A stretch of DNA of 51,054 nt, from contig NZ_CP132480.1 of assembly GCF_030770395.1 (NCBI RefSeq), positions 5,018,423 through 5,069,476 on the forward strand, read 5' to 3'. The notes under the pieces are model-generated. The model saw nothing but the letters and a program-made list of their open reading frames with translations. It ran no database searches and was not told the DNA's origin. Positions 13,350 through 21,936 of this stretch are shown here, piece by piece. Made by a program: the position numbers and the translations under genes. This DNA is from Telluria beijingensis. GTDB taxonomy: Bacteria > Pseudomonadota > Gammaproteobacteria > Burkholderiales > Burkholderiaceae_D. Each line of letters starts with the position of its first letter. Within the stretch, counting starts at the first letter, position 1.

Positions 13350-15721
13350 TGGAGACGGGCTTCCTCCTGACGCGCCACTGGCGCGATACCGCCGCCGGTT
13401 GCGAAGTCGAGTTCTGGCTCGCCACCGATGCCGGGCCGCGCCGCCTGCGCCTGCCCGTCCAGACACCGGTTGCCTTCATCCCGGAAGAGCAGCGCGCCAC
13501 GGTCGAACAGCTCCTGCATGATGAGCGCGGATGGGAGCTGCGTCCGCTCGACCTGCTCGACTTTCGCCACCGGCCGGTGGCCGGCCTGTATTGCCGCAAG
13601 TACCGCCAGCTGCTGCGTATCGAAAAGAGCCTGCGCCAACATGGCCTGGACATGTTCGAGGGCGACGTGCGCCCGCCCGAGCGCTATCTGATGGAGCGCT
13701 TCATCACCGCGCCGGTGAGCTTCGCCGGCACGCCGGTCGATGGCGATCCGCTGCTGCTGGTCGACGCCGTCCTCAAGCCTGCCCCAGGCTACCGGCCAAA
13801 AATCCGTACCGTATCGCTCGACATCGAGACCACCTTCCAGGGCGAGCTTCGCTCGATCGCGCTCGAGGGTTGCGGCCAGCGCCAGGTCTACATGCTCGGC
13901 CCGCCGAACGGCGCCGGTGGCGAACGCACGCCTGCCTACAACCTGGATCTCGAATACTGCGACACCCGGCTGGCGCTGCTAGACCGGCTGGAAGAATGGT
14001 TCATCCGGCACGACCCGGACGCGATCATCGGCTGGAACCTGATCCAGTTCGACATGCGCGTGCTGCAGAAGCACGCCGAGCGCTACAACCGCCCGCTGCG
14101 CCTGGGCCGCGACGGCAGCGCCATCGAGTGGCGCGAGCATGGCGGCAAGCAGGAACACTACTTCATCTGCATCGCCGGCCGACTGGTAATCGACGGCATC
14201 GACGCCCTGCATTCCGCCACCTGGAGCTTCCCGTCGTTCAGCCTCGAGAACGTGTCGCGCACCCTGCTGGGCGAAGGCAAGGCGATCGACAATCCGCACG
14301 ACCGCATGGCCGAGATCGACCGCATGTTCGCCGAGGACAAGCCGGCGCTGGCCTGGTACAACCTCAAGGACTGCGAACTGGTCACCCGCATCTTCGACAA
14401 GACCAAGCTGATGGACTTCCTGCTGGAGCGCGCCAGCGTGACCGGGCTGGCGGCCGACCGCAGCGGCGGTTCGGTGGCGGCTTTCGAGCACCTGTACATG
14501 CCGCTGCTGCACCGCAAGAAGCGGGTGGCGCCGAATATCGGCGACGTCGAGGGCGCCGACAGCCCCGGCGGCTTCGTGATGGATTCGCGCTCCGGCCTGT
14601 ACGACTCGGTGCTGGTGCTCGACTACAAAAGCCTGTATCCCTCGATCATCCGCACCTTCCTGATCGATCCGCTGGGACTGGTCGAGGGCTTGCGCGAGCC
14701 GGAGGAAACCACGGTGCCGGGCTACCGCGGCGGGCGCTTCTCGCGCACGCAGCACTGCCTGCCGGGCATCGTGACCCAGGTCTGGGCCGGCCGCGAGGCG
14801 GCGAAAAAGGATGGCAACGCGCCGCTGTCGCAGGCGCTGAAGATCATCATGAACGCCTTCTACGGCGTGCTCGGCACCACCGGCTGCCGCTTCTTCGATC
14901 CGCGCCTGGCCTCGTCGATCACGATGCGCGGCCACGACATCATGCACCGCACGCGCGAACTGATCGAGGAGCAGGGCTACCAGGTGATCTATGGCGACAC
15001 CGATTCGACCTTCGTCTGGCTGGGACGCGAGCACGCCGAATCCGACGCGCGCCGCATCGGCCGGGCGCTGGTCGAGCATGTCAACGGCTGGTGGCGCGAC
15101 CATCTGCAGGCGGAGCTGGGCATCGCGAGCGCGCTCGAACTGGAATACGACGTGCATTTCCGGCGCTTCCTGATGCCCACCGTGCGCGGCTCGGACGAAG
15201 GCAGCAAGAAGCGCTACGCCGGCCTGGCCGCGACGGCCGACGGCGGCGAAGAGATGGTCTATAAAGGCCTGGAGACGGTGCGCACCGACTGGACGCCGCT
15301 GGCGCAAGCCTTCCAGCAGGGCCTCTACGAACGCATCTTCAAGGGCCAGCCCTACGAGGATTACGTGCGCGAGCTGGTCGCGCGCATGCTGGGCGGCGAG
15401 TGCGACGAAGAGCTCATCTACCGCAAGCGTCTGCGCCGGCCGCTCGAGGAATACCAGCGCAACGTGCCGCCGCACGTGCGCGCCGCGCGCATGGCGGACG
15501 AACACCACCTGCGCCAGGGCCGCCCCGCGCTCTACCGCAAGGGGGGCTGGATCCGCTATGTGATGACCCTGAACGGCCCCGAGCCGATGGAAGCGCGCCA
15601 CGCCGCCATCGACTACGAACACTACCTCACGCGCCAGCTCGAACCCATCGCCGACGCCATCCTCCCCTTCCTGGGCGACAGCTTCGCCAGGCTCACCAGC
15701 CCGCAGCAGACGCTGTTCTAG
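13349..15721 (+). CDS. polB: DNA polymerase II (family B)
   Basis: A 790-aa family-B DNA polymerase of the length of E. coli Pol II. The 3'-5' exonuclease has SLDIETT (Asp158/Glu160), GWNLIQFDMRVL and YNLKDCELV. The polymerase active site has DYKSLYPSII (about residue 425), KIIMNAFYGVLG and YGDTDST (about residue 549) with the catalytic aspartates, so proofreading and synthesis both look intact. In Enterobacteria Pol II is SOS-induced and helps restart forks and bypass lesions; no LexA box was identified here. Coupled to DUF455 by a one-base stop/start overlap. Its 3' end abuts the degraded monooxygenase on the other strand. Confidence 0.97.
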   Translation: METGFLLTRHWRDTAAGCEVEFWLATDAGPRRLRLPVQTPVAFIPEEQRATVEQLLHDERGWELRPLDLLDFRHRPVAGLYCRKYRQLLRIEKSLRQHGLDMFEGDVRPPERYLMERFITAPVSFAGTPVDGDPLLLVDAVLKPAPGYRPKIRTVSLDIETTFQGELRSIALEGCGQRQVYMLGPPNGAGGERTPAYNLDLEYCDTRLALLDRLEEWFIRHDPDAIIGWNLIQFDMRVLQKHAERYNRPLRLGRDGSAIEWREHGGKQEHYFICIAGRLVIDGIDALHSATWSFPSFSLENVSRTLLGEGKAIDNPHDRMAEIDRMFAEDKPALAWYNLKDCELVTRIFDKTKLMDFLLERASVTGLAADRSGGSVAAFEHLYMPLLHRKKRVAPNIGDVEGADSPGGFVMDSRSGLYDSVLVLDYKSLYPSIIRTFLIDPLGLVEGLREPEETTVPGYRGGRFSRTQHCLPGIVTQVWAGREAAKKDGNAPLSQALKIIMNAFYGVLGTTGCRFFDPRLASSITMRGHDIMHRTRELIEEQGYQVIYGDTDSTFVWLGREHAESDARRIGRALVEHVNGWWRDHLQAELGIASALELEYDVHFRRFLMPTVRGSDEGSKKRYAGLAATADGGEEMVYKGLETVRTDWTPLAQAFQQGLYERIFKGQPYEDYVRELVARMLGGECDEELIYRKRLRRPLEEYQRNVPPHVRAARMADEHHLRQGRPALYRKGGWIRYVMTLNGPEPMEARHAAIDYEHYLTRQLEPIADAILPFLGDSFARLTSPQQTLF

Positions 15722-16340
15722 CCAGCAGCCCAGGCACGCCGCACGCAGCGCCGCGGCGCCGCAATACTGCGGTGCATGAGGTAGCGGCTGCCCGGCATGC
15801 GCAGGGCGCCGGCGAACAACAGGTCGCGCCACAGGCCCTGGCCATCGGCCTGGAAGCAGGGCGTCAGGGCCCGGCTCAGGGCCTGCAGGCGCGCACCGTG
15901 CGCAGCCGGCTCTTCGAATAGCGAGCCAGTCCCTCGACCGGACCGGCGGCCTGCACGCAGGCGGCCAGCGCCAGCGCGTCCTGCACCGCCAGCGTCGTGC
16001 CGAGCCCCAGCTGCGGGCTCATGGCATGGGCGGCGTCGCCGACGATGCAGACCGGGCCCGCCGCCAGCCGCGCCGGGCGCGCGTGGTGGTAGCTGGCAAA
16101 AGCGAGCTGCTCATGCGCGTGGATGCGCTCGACCACCGGCTGCGCGGCGGGCCAGAGCGCCGCCACGCCCTGTGGCTGGATCAGCACGCCGGCGCCGAGC
16201 GTGGCCAGCGACGGGTGTTTCTCGAACACGTCGACCGCATGCCCTGCGCGGGCAAAGGCGATCGCCGTGGCCAGGCCGGCGGTGCCGGCGCCGACGATGC
16301 CGATCCGGTGGCGGGTCAGGATCCAGCTCGCATATCTAGC
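15718..16340 (-). pseudogene. Remnant of an FAD-dependent monooxygenase (UbiH/salicylate hydroxylase type)
   Basis: On the minus strand an N-terminal Rossmann segment (RIGIVGAGTAGLATAIAFARAG then VDVFEKHP, about 16310-16220) runs in frame into a C-terminal flavoprotein segment with the second FAD motif (CIVGDAAHAMSPQLGLG, about 16050-15995). The roughly 200 residues that normally separate them are missing. The frame then stops at 15876, but the expected C-terminus (ALSRALTPCF...GLWRDLLFAGALRMPGS) continues in another frame to 15718. No ATG or GTG begins the Rossmann part. An internal deletion plus a frameshift near 15890 make a functional enzyme unlikely. Confidence 0.8.
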
Positions 16341-16453
16341 CTCGTGGAAACTTTTTAAAGGGTAGTATAACGCGACGCATGACTTGTCGTTCGGTCACGC
16401 GTTGGAAACATCGGCTCGCTAGACTGCCGGCACGTTTGCAACCGGAGACCAAT

Positions 16454-18232
16454 GTGGACCGTCGTGGCTTTTTACGTAGTAGCGCCTATTTCACCGTGGC
16501 CGGCGCGGGCAGCCTGCTCGCCGCCTGTGGCGGCTCGGATGACACCCCGCCGCTGGGCAGCTTCACCTTCCCGCTGGGCGTGGCCAGCGGCGACCCGAAA
16601 GAGGGCAGCATCGTGTTCTGGACCCGCTGCGCGCCCCGGACCGGCAACCAGGAAGTCGAGCTGCGCCTGGAGGTCGCGCTCGACGCCGCCTTCACCCAGG
16701 TTGCCGGCGTGGTCGAGCTGAAGGCGCTGGCGGCCTACGATCATACGGTCCGCGCCAAGCTGACCGGCCTGGCCCCGGCCACGCGCCATTACTACCGCTT
16801 CCGCGCCGGCGCCGACCTGAGCCCGGTAGGCCAGGCCAGGACCGCGCCGGCCGCCGCCAGCACGCCGGCGCAGATGCGCTTTGCCTGGATGACCTGCCAG
16901 GACTGGAGCATCAACCACTGGGCCGCGATGGGCATGATGGCCAGCGAAGAACTGGATTTCATCGTGCACCTGGGCGACTACGTCTACGAGACCGTCGGCG
17001 CCGACTTCCAGACCGGTCGCGCCGAGCCTGCGCACGGCCGGATCAACCTGCCGGATGGCGTCACCCTGGCCGGCGGCGGACGCTACGCCAATACCCTGGC
17101 CGACTACCGCACCCTGTACCGCACCTACCGCGGCGATGCGCGCCTGCAGGCGCTGCACCCCAAGTGCCCGATGATCGTGATCTGGGACGACCACGAATTC
17201 TCGGACGACTGCTGGCAAGACCATCAAACCTACGACAACGCCAACCGGCAGCAGACCTCGCGCCGTCGCAACGCGACCCAGGCCTGGGCCGAATACATGC
17301 CGGTGGACTGGGGCGACGTGTCGTTCGACCTGGACAAGGCCGGCTACGACAATATCCGCATCTACCGGGATTTCCGCTTCGGCACCCTGATGCACCTGGT
17401 GATGACCGACCAGCGCCTGTACCGCGACGACCACGTGGTCAACGAGGCCGCCTACGCACAGATGCTGCAGGGCGATCCAGTCGCCGGCGACGACTCGATC
17501 GGTTCGCGCTACTTCGTGCCGCAGCCGCTGCTGGCCCAGTTCGAGGCCGGCGCCAGGGCCGCGCTTGGCCGCAACCCGGGCCTGTTGGGCGCAACCCAGA
17601 CGCAGTGGTGGAAGGACACCATGAAGGCGTCCAACGCCACCTGGAAGGTGTGGGGCAACGAAGTCACCCTGAACCGCATGTGGATGGACATGCGGACCCT
17701 GGCCCCGGCCCCGTTCAACAACCTGTACATCGTCAATGCCGACGGCTGGGACGGATTCCCTTCCTACCGCGCCGAGATGCTGGGGCACCTGGCCAGCAAT
17801 AATGTAAAGAACGTGGTGGCGATCACCGGCGACCTGCACGCCTTCCAGTGCGGCGTGGTCTATGACAACAACGATCCGGCCAGTGGCCGCCCAGTGGCGG
17901 TGGACTTCGTCAGCGCCGGCATCAGCAGCTCCTCGTTCTACCAGTACCTGCGCGCCGGCGCCGGCGGCACGCCGCTGGCGCCGCTGGTGGCCACGCCGCA
18001 GGGTTTCGACCAGGTGCTGCGGATGAACAATCCGGCCTTCGCCTACGCCGACCACGATGCCCAGGGCTTTGCGGTGGCGACCGTGACGCCGGCGTCGTTC
18101 AGTGTCGTGTTCACCAAGGTCAAGCCCCTGGACAGCGCGGGCGCCGCGCCATCGGCGCCGCTCGCCAAGCGCACCCGCATCACGCTGGCCAGCGGTTTGA
18201 CCACCCCGCGCGTCGAAGACAATATCGCCTGA
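16454..18232 (+). CDS. phoD: PhoD-like alkaline phosphatase/phosphodiesterase, Tat-exported
   Basis: A 592-aa secreted metallophosphatase. GTG at 16454 is chosen because GGAG lies 6 nt upstream and it places a twin-arginine signal at the very N-terminus (VDRRGFLRSSAYFTVAGAGSLL); the upstream ATG at 16379 would bury it. A Cys follows in LLAACGG, so lipidation is possible. PhoD motifs: N-terminal Ig-like domain (FPLGVASGDP), then WMTCQDW, HLGDYVYE, IWDDHEFSDD and ITGDLHAFQ. Members use Ca2+/Fe3+ to release phosphate from phosphodiesters and monoesters outside the cytoplasm. It is usually induced by phosphate limitation, but no Pho box was found. Confidence 0.9.
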   Translation: MDRRGFLRSSAYFTVAGAGSLLAACGGSDDTPPLGSFTFPLGVASGDPKEGSIVFWTRCAPRTGNQEVELRLEVALDAAFTQVAGVVELKALAAYDHTVRAKLTGLAPATRHYYRFRAGADLSPVGQARTAPAAASTPAQMRFAWMTCQDWSINHWAAMGMMASEELDFIVHLGDYVYETVGADFQTGRAEPAHGRINLPDGVTLAGGGRYANTLADYRTLYRTYRGDARLQALHPKCPMIVIWDDHEFSDDCWQDHQTYDNANRQQTSRRRNATQAWAEYMPVDWGDVSFDLDKAGYDNIRIYRDFRFGTLMHLVMTDQRLYRDDHVVNEAAYAQMLQGDPVAGDDSIGSRYFVPQPLLAQFEAGARAALGRNPGLLGATQTQWWKDTMKASNATWKVWGNEVTLNRMWMDMRTLAPAPFNNLYIVNADGWDGFPSYRAEMLGHLASNNVKNVVAITGDLHAFQCGVVYDNNDPASGRPVAVDFVSAGISSSSFYQYLRAGAGGTPLAPLVATPQGFDQVLRMNNPAFAYADHDAQGFAVATVTPASFSVVFTKVKPLDSAGAAPSAPLAKRTRITLASGLTTPRVEDNIA

Positions 18233-18244
18233 GCAGCACGATCT

Positions 18245-18278
18245 CGCCGCGGTGCGCCTGCACTGCGGCGCAATTGTT
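18245..18278 (+). terminator. Intrinsic terminator after phoD
   Basis: CGCCGCGGTGC (18245-18255) pairs with GCACTGCGGCG (18260-18270), with one G-U pair and a GCCT loop, followed by CAATTGTTT. It sits 12 bp past the phoD stop. Confidence 0.6.
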
Positions 18279-18372
18279 TGCGATCGGCGTATATTCCACT
18301 TGCGGGAGGATGTAACGATTCGTGGTTTTTTTGCACCGACACCATCAAATTCACCGCTGCTTGCGCCTTGTA

Positions 18373-18403
18373 TTGACCCAAGGACGAACGGCGCGTCTAC
18401 AAT
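18373..18403 (+). promoter_or_regulatory. Possible sigma-70 promoter of cheV
   Basis: TTGACC (18373-18378) and TACAAT (18398-18403) stand 19 bp apart, about 50 bp upstream of the cheV start. The elements are good, but the spacing is longer than optimal. Confidence 0.4.
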
Positions 18404-18450
18404 GACTTCCGCAATGGTTTCCGTGCAGCACTATTAATCCAGGATGGAAC

Positions 18451-19410
18451 ATGAAATCGGTACAACAAGAAGTCGACGAACGCAGCAACCTGACCGGCAC
18501 CAACAAATTCGAGCTGCTGCTGTTCCGCCTGGGCGGCGACGAGCAGGGCAACCATAACGAACTGTTCGGCATCAACGTGTTCAAGATCCGCGAGATCGTC
18601 GCCATGCCCGAGATCACGGCGGTGGCCGGCGCGCCGCAGCACGTGCTGGGCGTGGTCAACCTGCGCGGCCAGATCATCCAGGTGCTCGACCTGCCGGGCA
18701 TCACCGGCGTCAAGCCCAAGACCGGCCTGAACATCATGCTGGTGACCGAGTTCGCGCGCACCACCCAGGCCTTCGCGGTCGAGAGCGTCGAGGAGATCGT
18801 GCGCCTCGACTGGAGCCAGGTCATGACCGCCGAGCACAGCGCCGGCAGCGGCATGGTGACCAGCATCGCCCGCCTGCCGGAATACGACGGCCAGCCGGCG
18901 CGCCTGGCGCAGGTGCTTGACGTGGAAACCATCCTGCGCAACCTGAACCCGACCCACGAGCGCGAGAACATGGAACAGGCGGTGGGCGCCAAGATCGCCA
19001 TCAAGCCGGGCGCCGTGATCCTGGCGGCCGACGATTCGGTGGTGGCGCGCGCGCTGATCGAGCAGGGCCTGGACGCCATGGGCCTGCCGTTCATCATGAC
19101 CAAGAGCGGCAAGGAGTGCTGGGACCAATTGGGCGCGATCGCCGCCGCGGCCGAAGCCGAAGGCCGCACCGTGTACGACCGCGTGGCGATGGTGCTGACC
19201 GACCTCGAGATGCCCGAGATGGACGGCTTCACGCTCACCCGCAACATCAAGTCGAGCAACCGTTTCGGCCAGCTGCCGGTCGTGATCCATTCCTCGCTGT
19301 CGGGCACCACCAACGAGGAACACGTCAAGAACGTGCGCGCCGACGCCTACGTGGCCAAGTTCTCGGCCGAAGACCTGTCGCGCACCCTGCGCAAGGTGCT
19401 GGGAGGCTGA
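18451..19410 (+). CDS. cheV: Chemotaxis protein CheV
   Basis: A 319-aa two-domain coupling protein. A CheW-like domain occupies residues 15-165 (FGINVFKIREIV...GVVNLRGQIIQVLDL) and a receiver domain about 190-319 (ILAADDSVVARALIEQ, LTDLEMPEMDGFTLTRNI with the phospho-acceptor Asp, and Lys in YVAKFS). CheV couples chemoreceptors to CheA and its phosphorylation aids adaptation. The start follows AGGATGGAAC. It stands alone, away from any che operon, which is common for cheV paralogues. A candidate promoter is at 18373-18403 and a terminator separates it from phoD. Confidence 0.95.
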   Translation: MKSVQQEVDERSNLTGTNKFELLLFRLGGDEQGNHNELFGINVFKIREIVAMPEITAVAGAPQHVLGVVNLRGQIIQVLDLPGITGVKPKTGLNIMLVTEFARTTQAFAVESVEEIVRLDWSQVMTAEHSAGSGMVTSIARLPEYDGQPARLAQVLDVETILRNLNPTHERENMEQAVGAKIAIKPGAVILAADDSVVARALIEQGLDAMGLPFIMTKSGKECWDQLGAIAAAAEAEGRTVYDRVAMVLTDLEMPEMDGFTLTRNIKSSNRFGQLPVVIHSSLSGTTNEEHVKNVRADAYVAKFSAEDLSRTLRKVLGG

Positions 19411-19459
19411 GTGTTCCCGGGGCGTCACGCCGCGCATGTCACGATGTTATGATGCGGCC

Positions 19460-20401
19460 GTGATCCCCGAACTCTCCCAACTGCGCATCCTCGACAGCCT
19501 GCTGCGCGAAGGCAGCCTGACCCGCACCGCCGAGCTGCTCGGCATGACCCAGCCCACCGTCAGCCGCGCGCTGGCCAGGCTGCGGCGCCATTTCGGCGAC
19601 CCGTTGTTCGTGCGCTCGGGCCAGCGCATGCAGGCCACCGCGCGCGCGCTCGAACTGGCCGGCCCGGTCGCGGCGGTGCTCGACGCCGCCCGTCAACTCG
19701 ATAGCGGCCCGGCCGTGTTCGATCCGCTGGCGGCCACCCGGTCCTTTGGCCTGTACATGGTCGACGGCGCGGTGGTGAACATCCTGCCGCAACTGCTCGA
19801 CGGCCTGGCGCGGATGGACAACGGCGCGACCGGCCTGCAGCTGCGCAGCGTCCATATCGACCCCGGCTCGCTCGAAGCGCAGCTCGAGCGCGGCCACGTC
19901 GATCTCGCCATTGGCCGCTATCCTGGCCTGGTCAACAATATCCGCCAGCGCAAGCTGTGGGACGACGACTACGCCTGCCTGATGCGGCCCTCGCATCCCT
20001 GCGCCGGTCGGCTCGACCGCGAGGCTTATATCACCCATCGCCACGTGCTGATCGAGATGGAGCACACCAGCCAGCACAACGTCGCCATCACCCGCAAGCT
20101 GGAGACGCTGCTCGAACCCACCCGCATCCTGTGCCATGTGCCGAGCTTTACCTCGGCCGCCCACATCGCGCTGCACACCGACGCCATCGCCACCATTCCG
20201 CGCCGCCTGGCGCGGCCGCTCGCGCGCGACCTCGGGCTGGTGCTGGCGCCGGCGCCGATCGAGCTGCCGTCGCTGCAACTGTCGCTCTACTGGCACGAGC
20301 GCAGCCACCGCGACCCGGCCAACCGCTGGCTGCGCGAATTCGTGCTCGCCACGCTGGCCGGCACGCCGGATGCATCCGCCGGTCATGCGGATTCTGCATG
20401 A
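19460..20401 (+). CDS. LysR-family transcriptional regulator
   Basis: A 313-aa regulator if read from GTG 19460; ATG 19436 would add 8 residues, and neither start has a clear ribosome site. The winged HTH is near residues 5-60 (LRILDSLLREGSLTRTAELLGMTQPTVSRALARLRRHFGD), and the effector domain resembles the NodD/SyrM/NahR-like branch (VDLAIGRYP, the late LLEPTRILCHVPSFTSAAHIAL segment). It is transcribed in the same direction as the efflux operon that begins about 80 bp downstream and may regulate it, though the usual divergent arrangement is missing. Confidence 0.9.
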   Translation: MIPELSQLRILDSLLREGSLTRTAELLGMTQPTVSRALARLRRHFGDPLFVRSGQRMQATARALELAGPVAAVLDAARQLDSGPAVFDPLAATRSFGLYMVDGAVVNILPQLLDGLARMDNGATGLQLRSVHIDPGSLEAQLERGHVDLAIGRYPGLVNNIRQRKLWDDDYACLMRPSHPCAGRLDREAYITHRHVLIEMEHTSQHNVAITRKLETLLEPTRILCHVPSFTSAAHIALHTDAIATIPRRLARPLARDLGLVLAPAPIELPSLQLSLYWHERSHRDPANRWLREFVLATLAGTPDASAGHADSA

Positions 20402-20482
20402 TGTGCATGGCAGTGACCGCATGGCCTAAATAACTCAGAGCAACTATGCTTCGGCTATTCCGATTTTTTGCCGAGGCATTTC

Positions 20483-21919
20483 ATGCTTTCTTCTACTGCC
20501 GCGCCGCGTGTGGCGCTGCTGTCGGCGCTGTTGTCTACACTTCTATTGCTGGCCGGTTGCGTCTCGATGGGACCGCAGCCGCAGCGAGCCAGCCTGAACC
20601 TTGGTGCAGCCCCGAATTCATCGCGCGCTATTGATTCGTTGACAAGCGAGGCCGCCGCTTGGCCCGCGCAGGACTGGTGGCGCGCCTACGGCGACCCCCA
20701 GTTGGACCGGCTGGTGGAAGGCGCCCGCGCGGCCAGCCCGACTGTCGCCGGCGCGCTCGCCCGGGTGCGCCAGGCGGCCGCGCTCGAAGGCTTGGCGGCA
20801 TCGGCGCTGGCGCCGCAGGCCAATGCCTCGGTGCGTACCACGCGCCAGCGCTACAGCGAGAACGGCAGCGTGCCCAAGCCGCTGGCGGGCAGCTGGCAAT
20901 GGGTGAACGATGCCGGCGTCAGCCTGGGCTATGAGCTCGATTTTTGGGGCAAGAACCAGGCCGCCGTGACGGCCGCCGCCGGCCGCGTCAATGCGCGCCA
21001 GGCCGAAGCGGAAGCCGCCAGCCTCGCGGTATCCACTGCCGTGGTGCAGGCCTACCTGCGGCTGGACCACCTGTACGCGCAGCGCGACCTGGCCGAGCAG
21101 GAGCTGCGCCAGCGCAGCCGCATCCTGGAGCTGGTGCAGCAGCGTGTCTCCGCCCAGCTCGACAGCAAGGCGGAATTGAAGCAGGCCGAGATCGGCGTGC
21201 CGGCCGCGCGCGGCCAGATCGCGGCGCTCGACGAAGCGCTGGCGCTGACCCGCGGCCAGATCGTGGCGTTGGCCGGCCAGGGCCAGGATGGCGCCGCCGA
21301 CATCGCCCGCCCGCGGCTGCACCTCGCGCGGCCGGCCGGCGCGCCGGCCGACATACCCGCCGCCTTGCTCGGCCGGCGCCCGGAGCTGGTAGCGCTGCGC
21401 TGGCAGGTGGAAGCGGCCAGCGGCGAGATCGACGTCGCCAGGGCGCAGTTCTACCCGACCGTGAACCTCACCGTCTCGGGTGGCCTGGCCAGCCTGGGTT
21501 TCGACCGCCTGCTGCAGGGCGGCAGCCGCAGCTTCGCGGCTGGCCCGCTGGTAACCCTGCCGCTGCTCGACGGCGGCCGGCTGCGCAGCAACCTGGGCGC
21601 GCGCAACGCCGAATTCGACATCGCGGTGGAAAGCTACAACGCGGCCGTGGTCGAGGCGCTGCGCGACGTGACGGCGCAACTGACGTCGCTGCGCTGGCTG
21701 GACGAGCGGGCGCGCGAGCAGGAACAGGCGCTGGGCGCCGCCGAGCAGGCCTATGAGCTGGCCGAACAGCGCTACCGCGCGGGGCTCGGCAACTTCGTGC
21801 AGGTCCTGATCGCCGAAACGCAGGTCGTGGCCCAGCGCCGCGGCCAGGCCGAGCTGGATGCCCGCGCCTATGAACTGGACGTCAACCTGGTGCGCGCCCT
21901 CGGCGGCGGCTACCACTGA
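20483..21919 (+). CDS. NodT-family outer-membrane factor lipoprotein of a tripartite efflux pump
   Basis: A 478-aa TolC-like outer-membrane channel. ATG 20483 is preferred (CCGAGGC 8 nt upstream) over the TTG at 20468. The signal ends in LLLLAGC (Cys26), so the protein is lipid-anchored like NodT/OprM. Two repeated helical-barrel halves are visible with the paired signatures GYELDFWGK...AEAEAASLAVSTAVVQAYLRL and RRPELVALRWQVEAASGEIDVARAQFYPTVNLTVSGG. It is the first gene of an operon with a HlyD/EmrA adaptor (17 bp gap) and an EmrB-like transporter (15 bp gap). Confidence 0.93.
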   Translation: MLSSTAAPRVALLSALLSTLLLLAGCVSMGPQPQRASLNLGAAPNSSRAIDSLTSEAAAWPAQDWWRAYGDPQLDRLVEGARAASPTVAGALARVRQAAALEGLAASALAPQANASVRTTRQRYSENGSVPKPLAGSWQWVNDAGVSLGYELDFWGKNQAAVTAAAGRVNARQAEAEAASLAVSTAVVQAYLRLDHLYAQRDLAEQELRQRSRILELVQQRVSAQLDSKAELKQAEIGVPAARGQIAALDEALALTRGQIVALAGQGQDGAADIARPRLHLARPAGAPADIPAALLGRRPELVALRWQVEAASGEIDVARAQFYPTVNLTVSGGLASLGFDRLLQGGSRSFAAGPLVTLPLLDGGRLRSNLGARNAEFDIAVESYNAAVVEALRDVTAQLTSLRWLDERAREQEQALGAAEQAYELAEQRYRAGLGNFVQVLIAETQVVAQRRGQAELDARAYELDVNLVRALGGGYH

Positions 21920-21936
21920 GAAGGTCGAAAGAACCC

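Noticed and set aside
13979..15832. 617-aa minus-strand ORF across polB
   Set aside because: It is the complement of the polymerase coding frame and has no recognisable domain.
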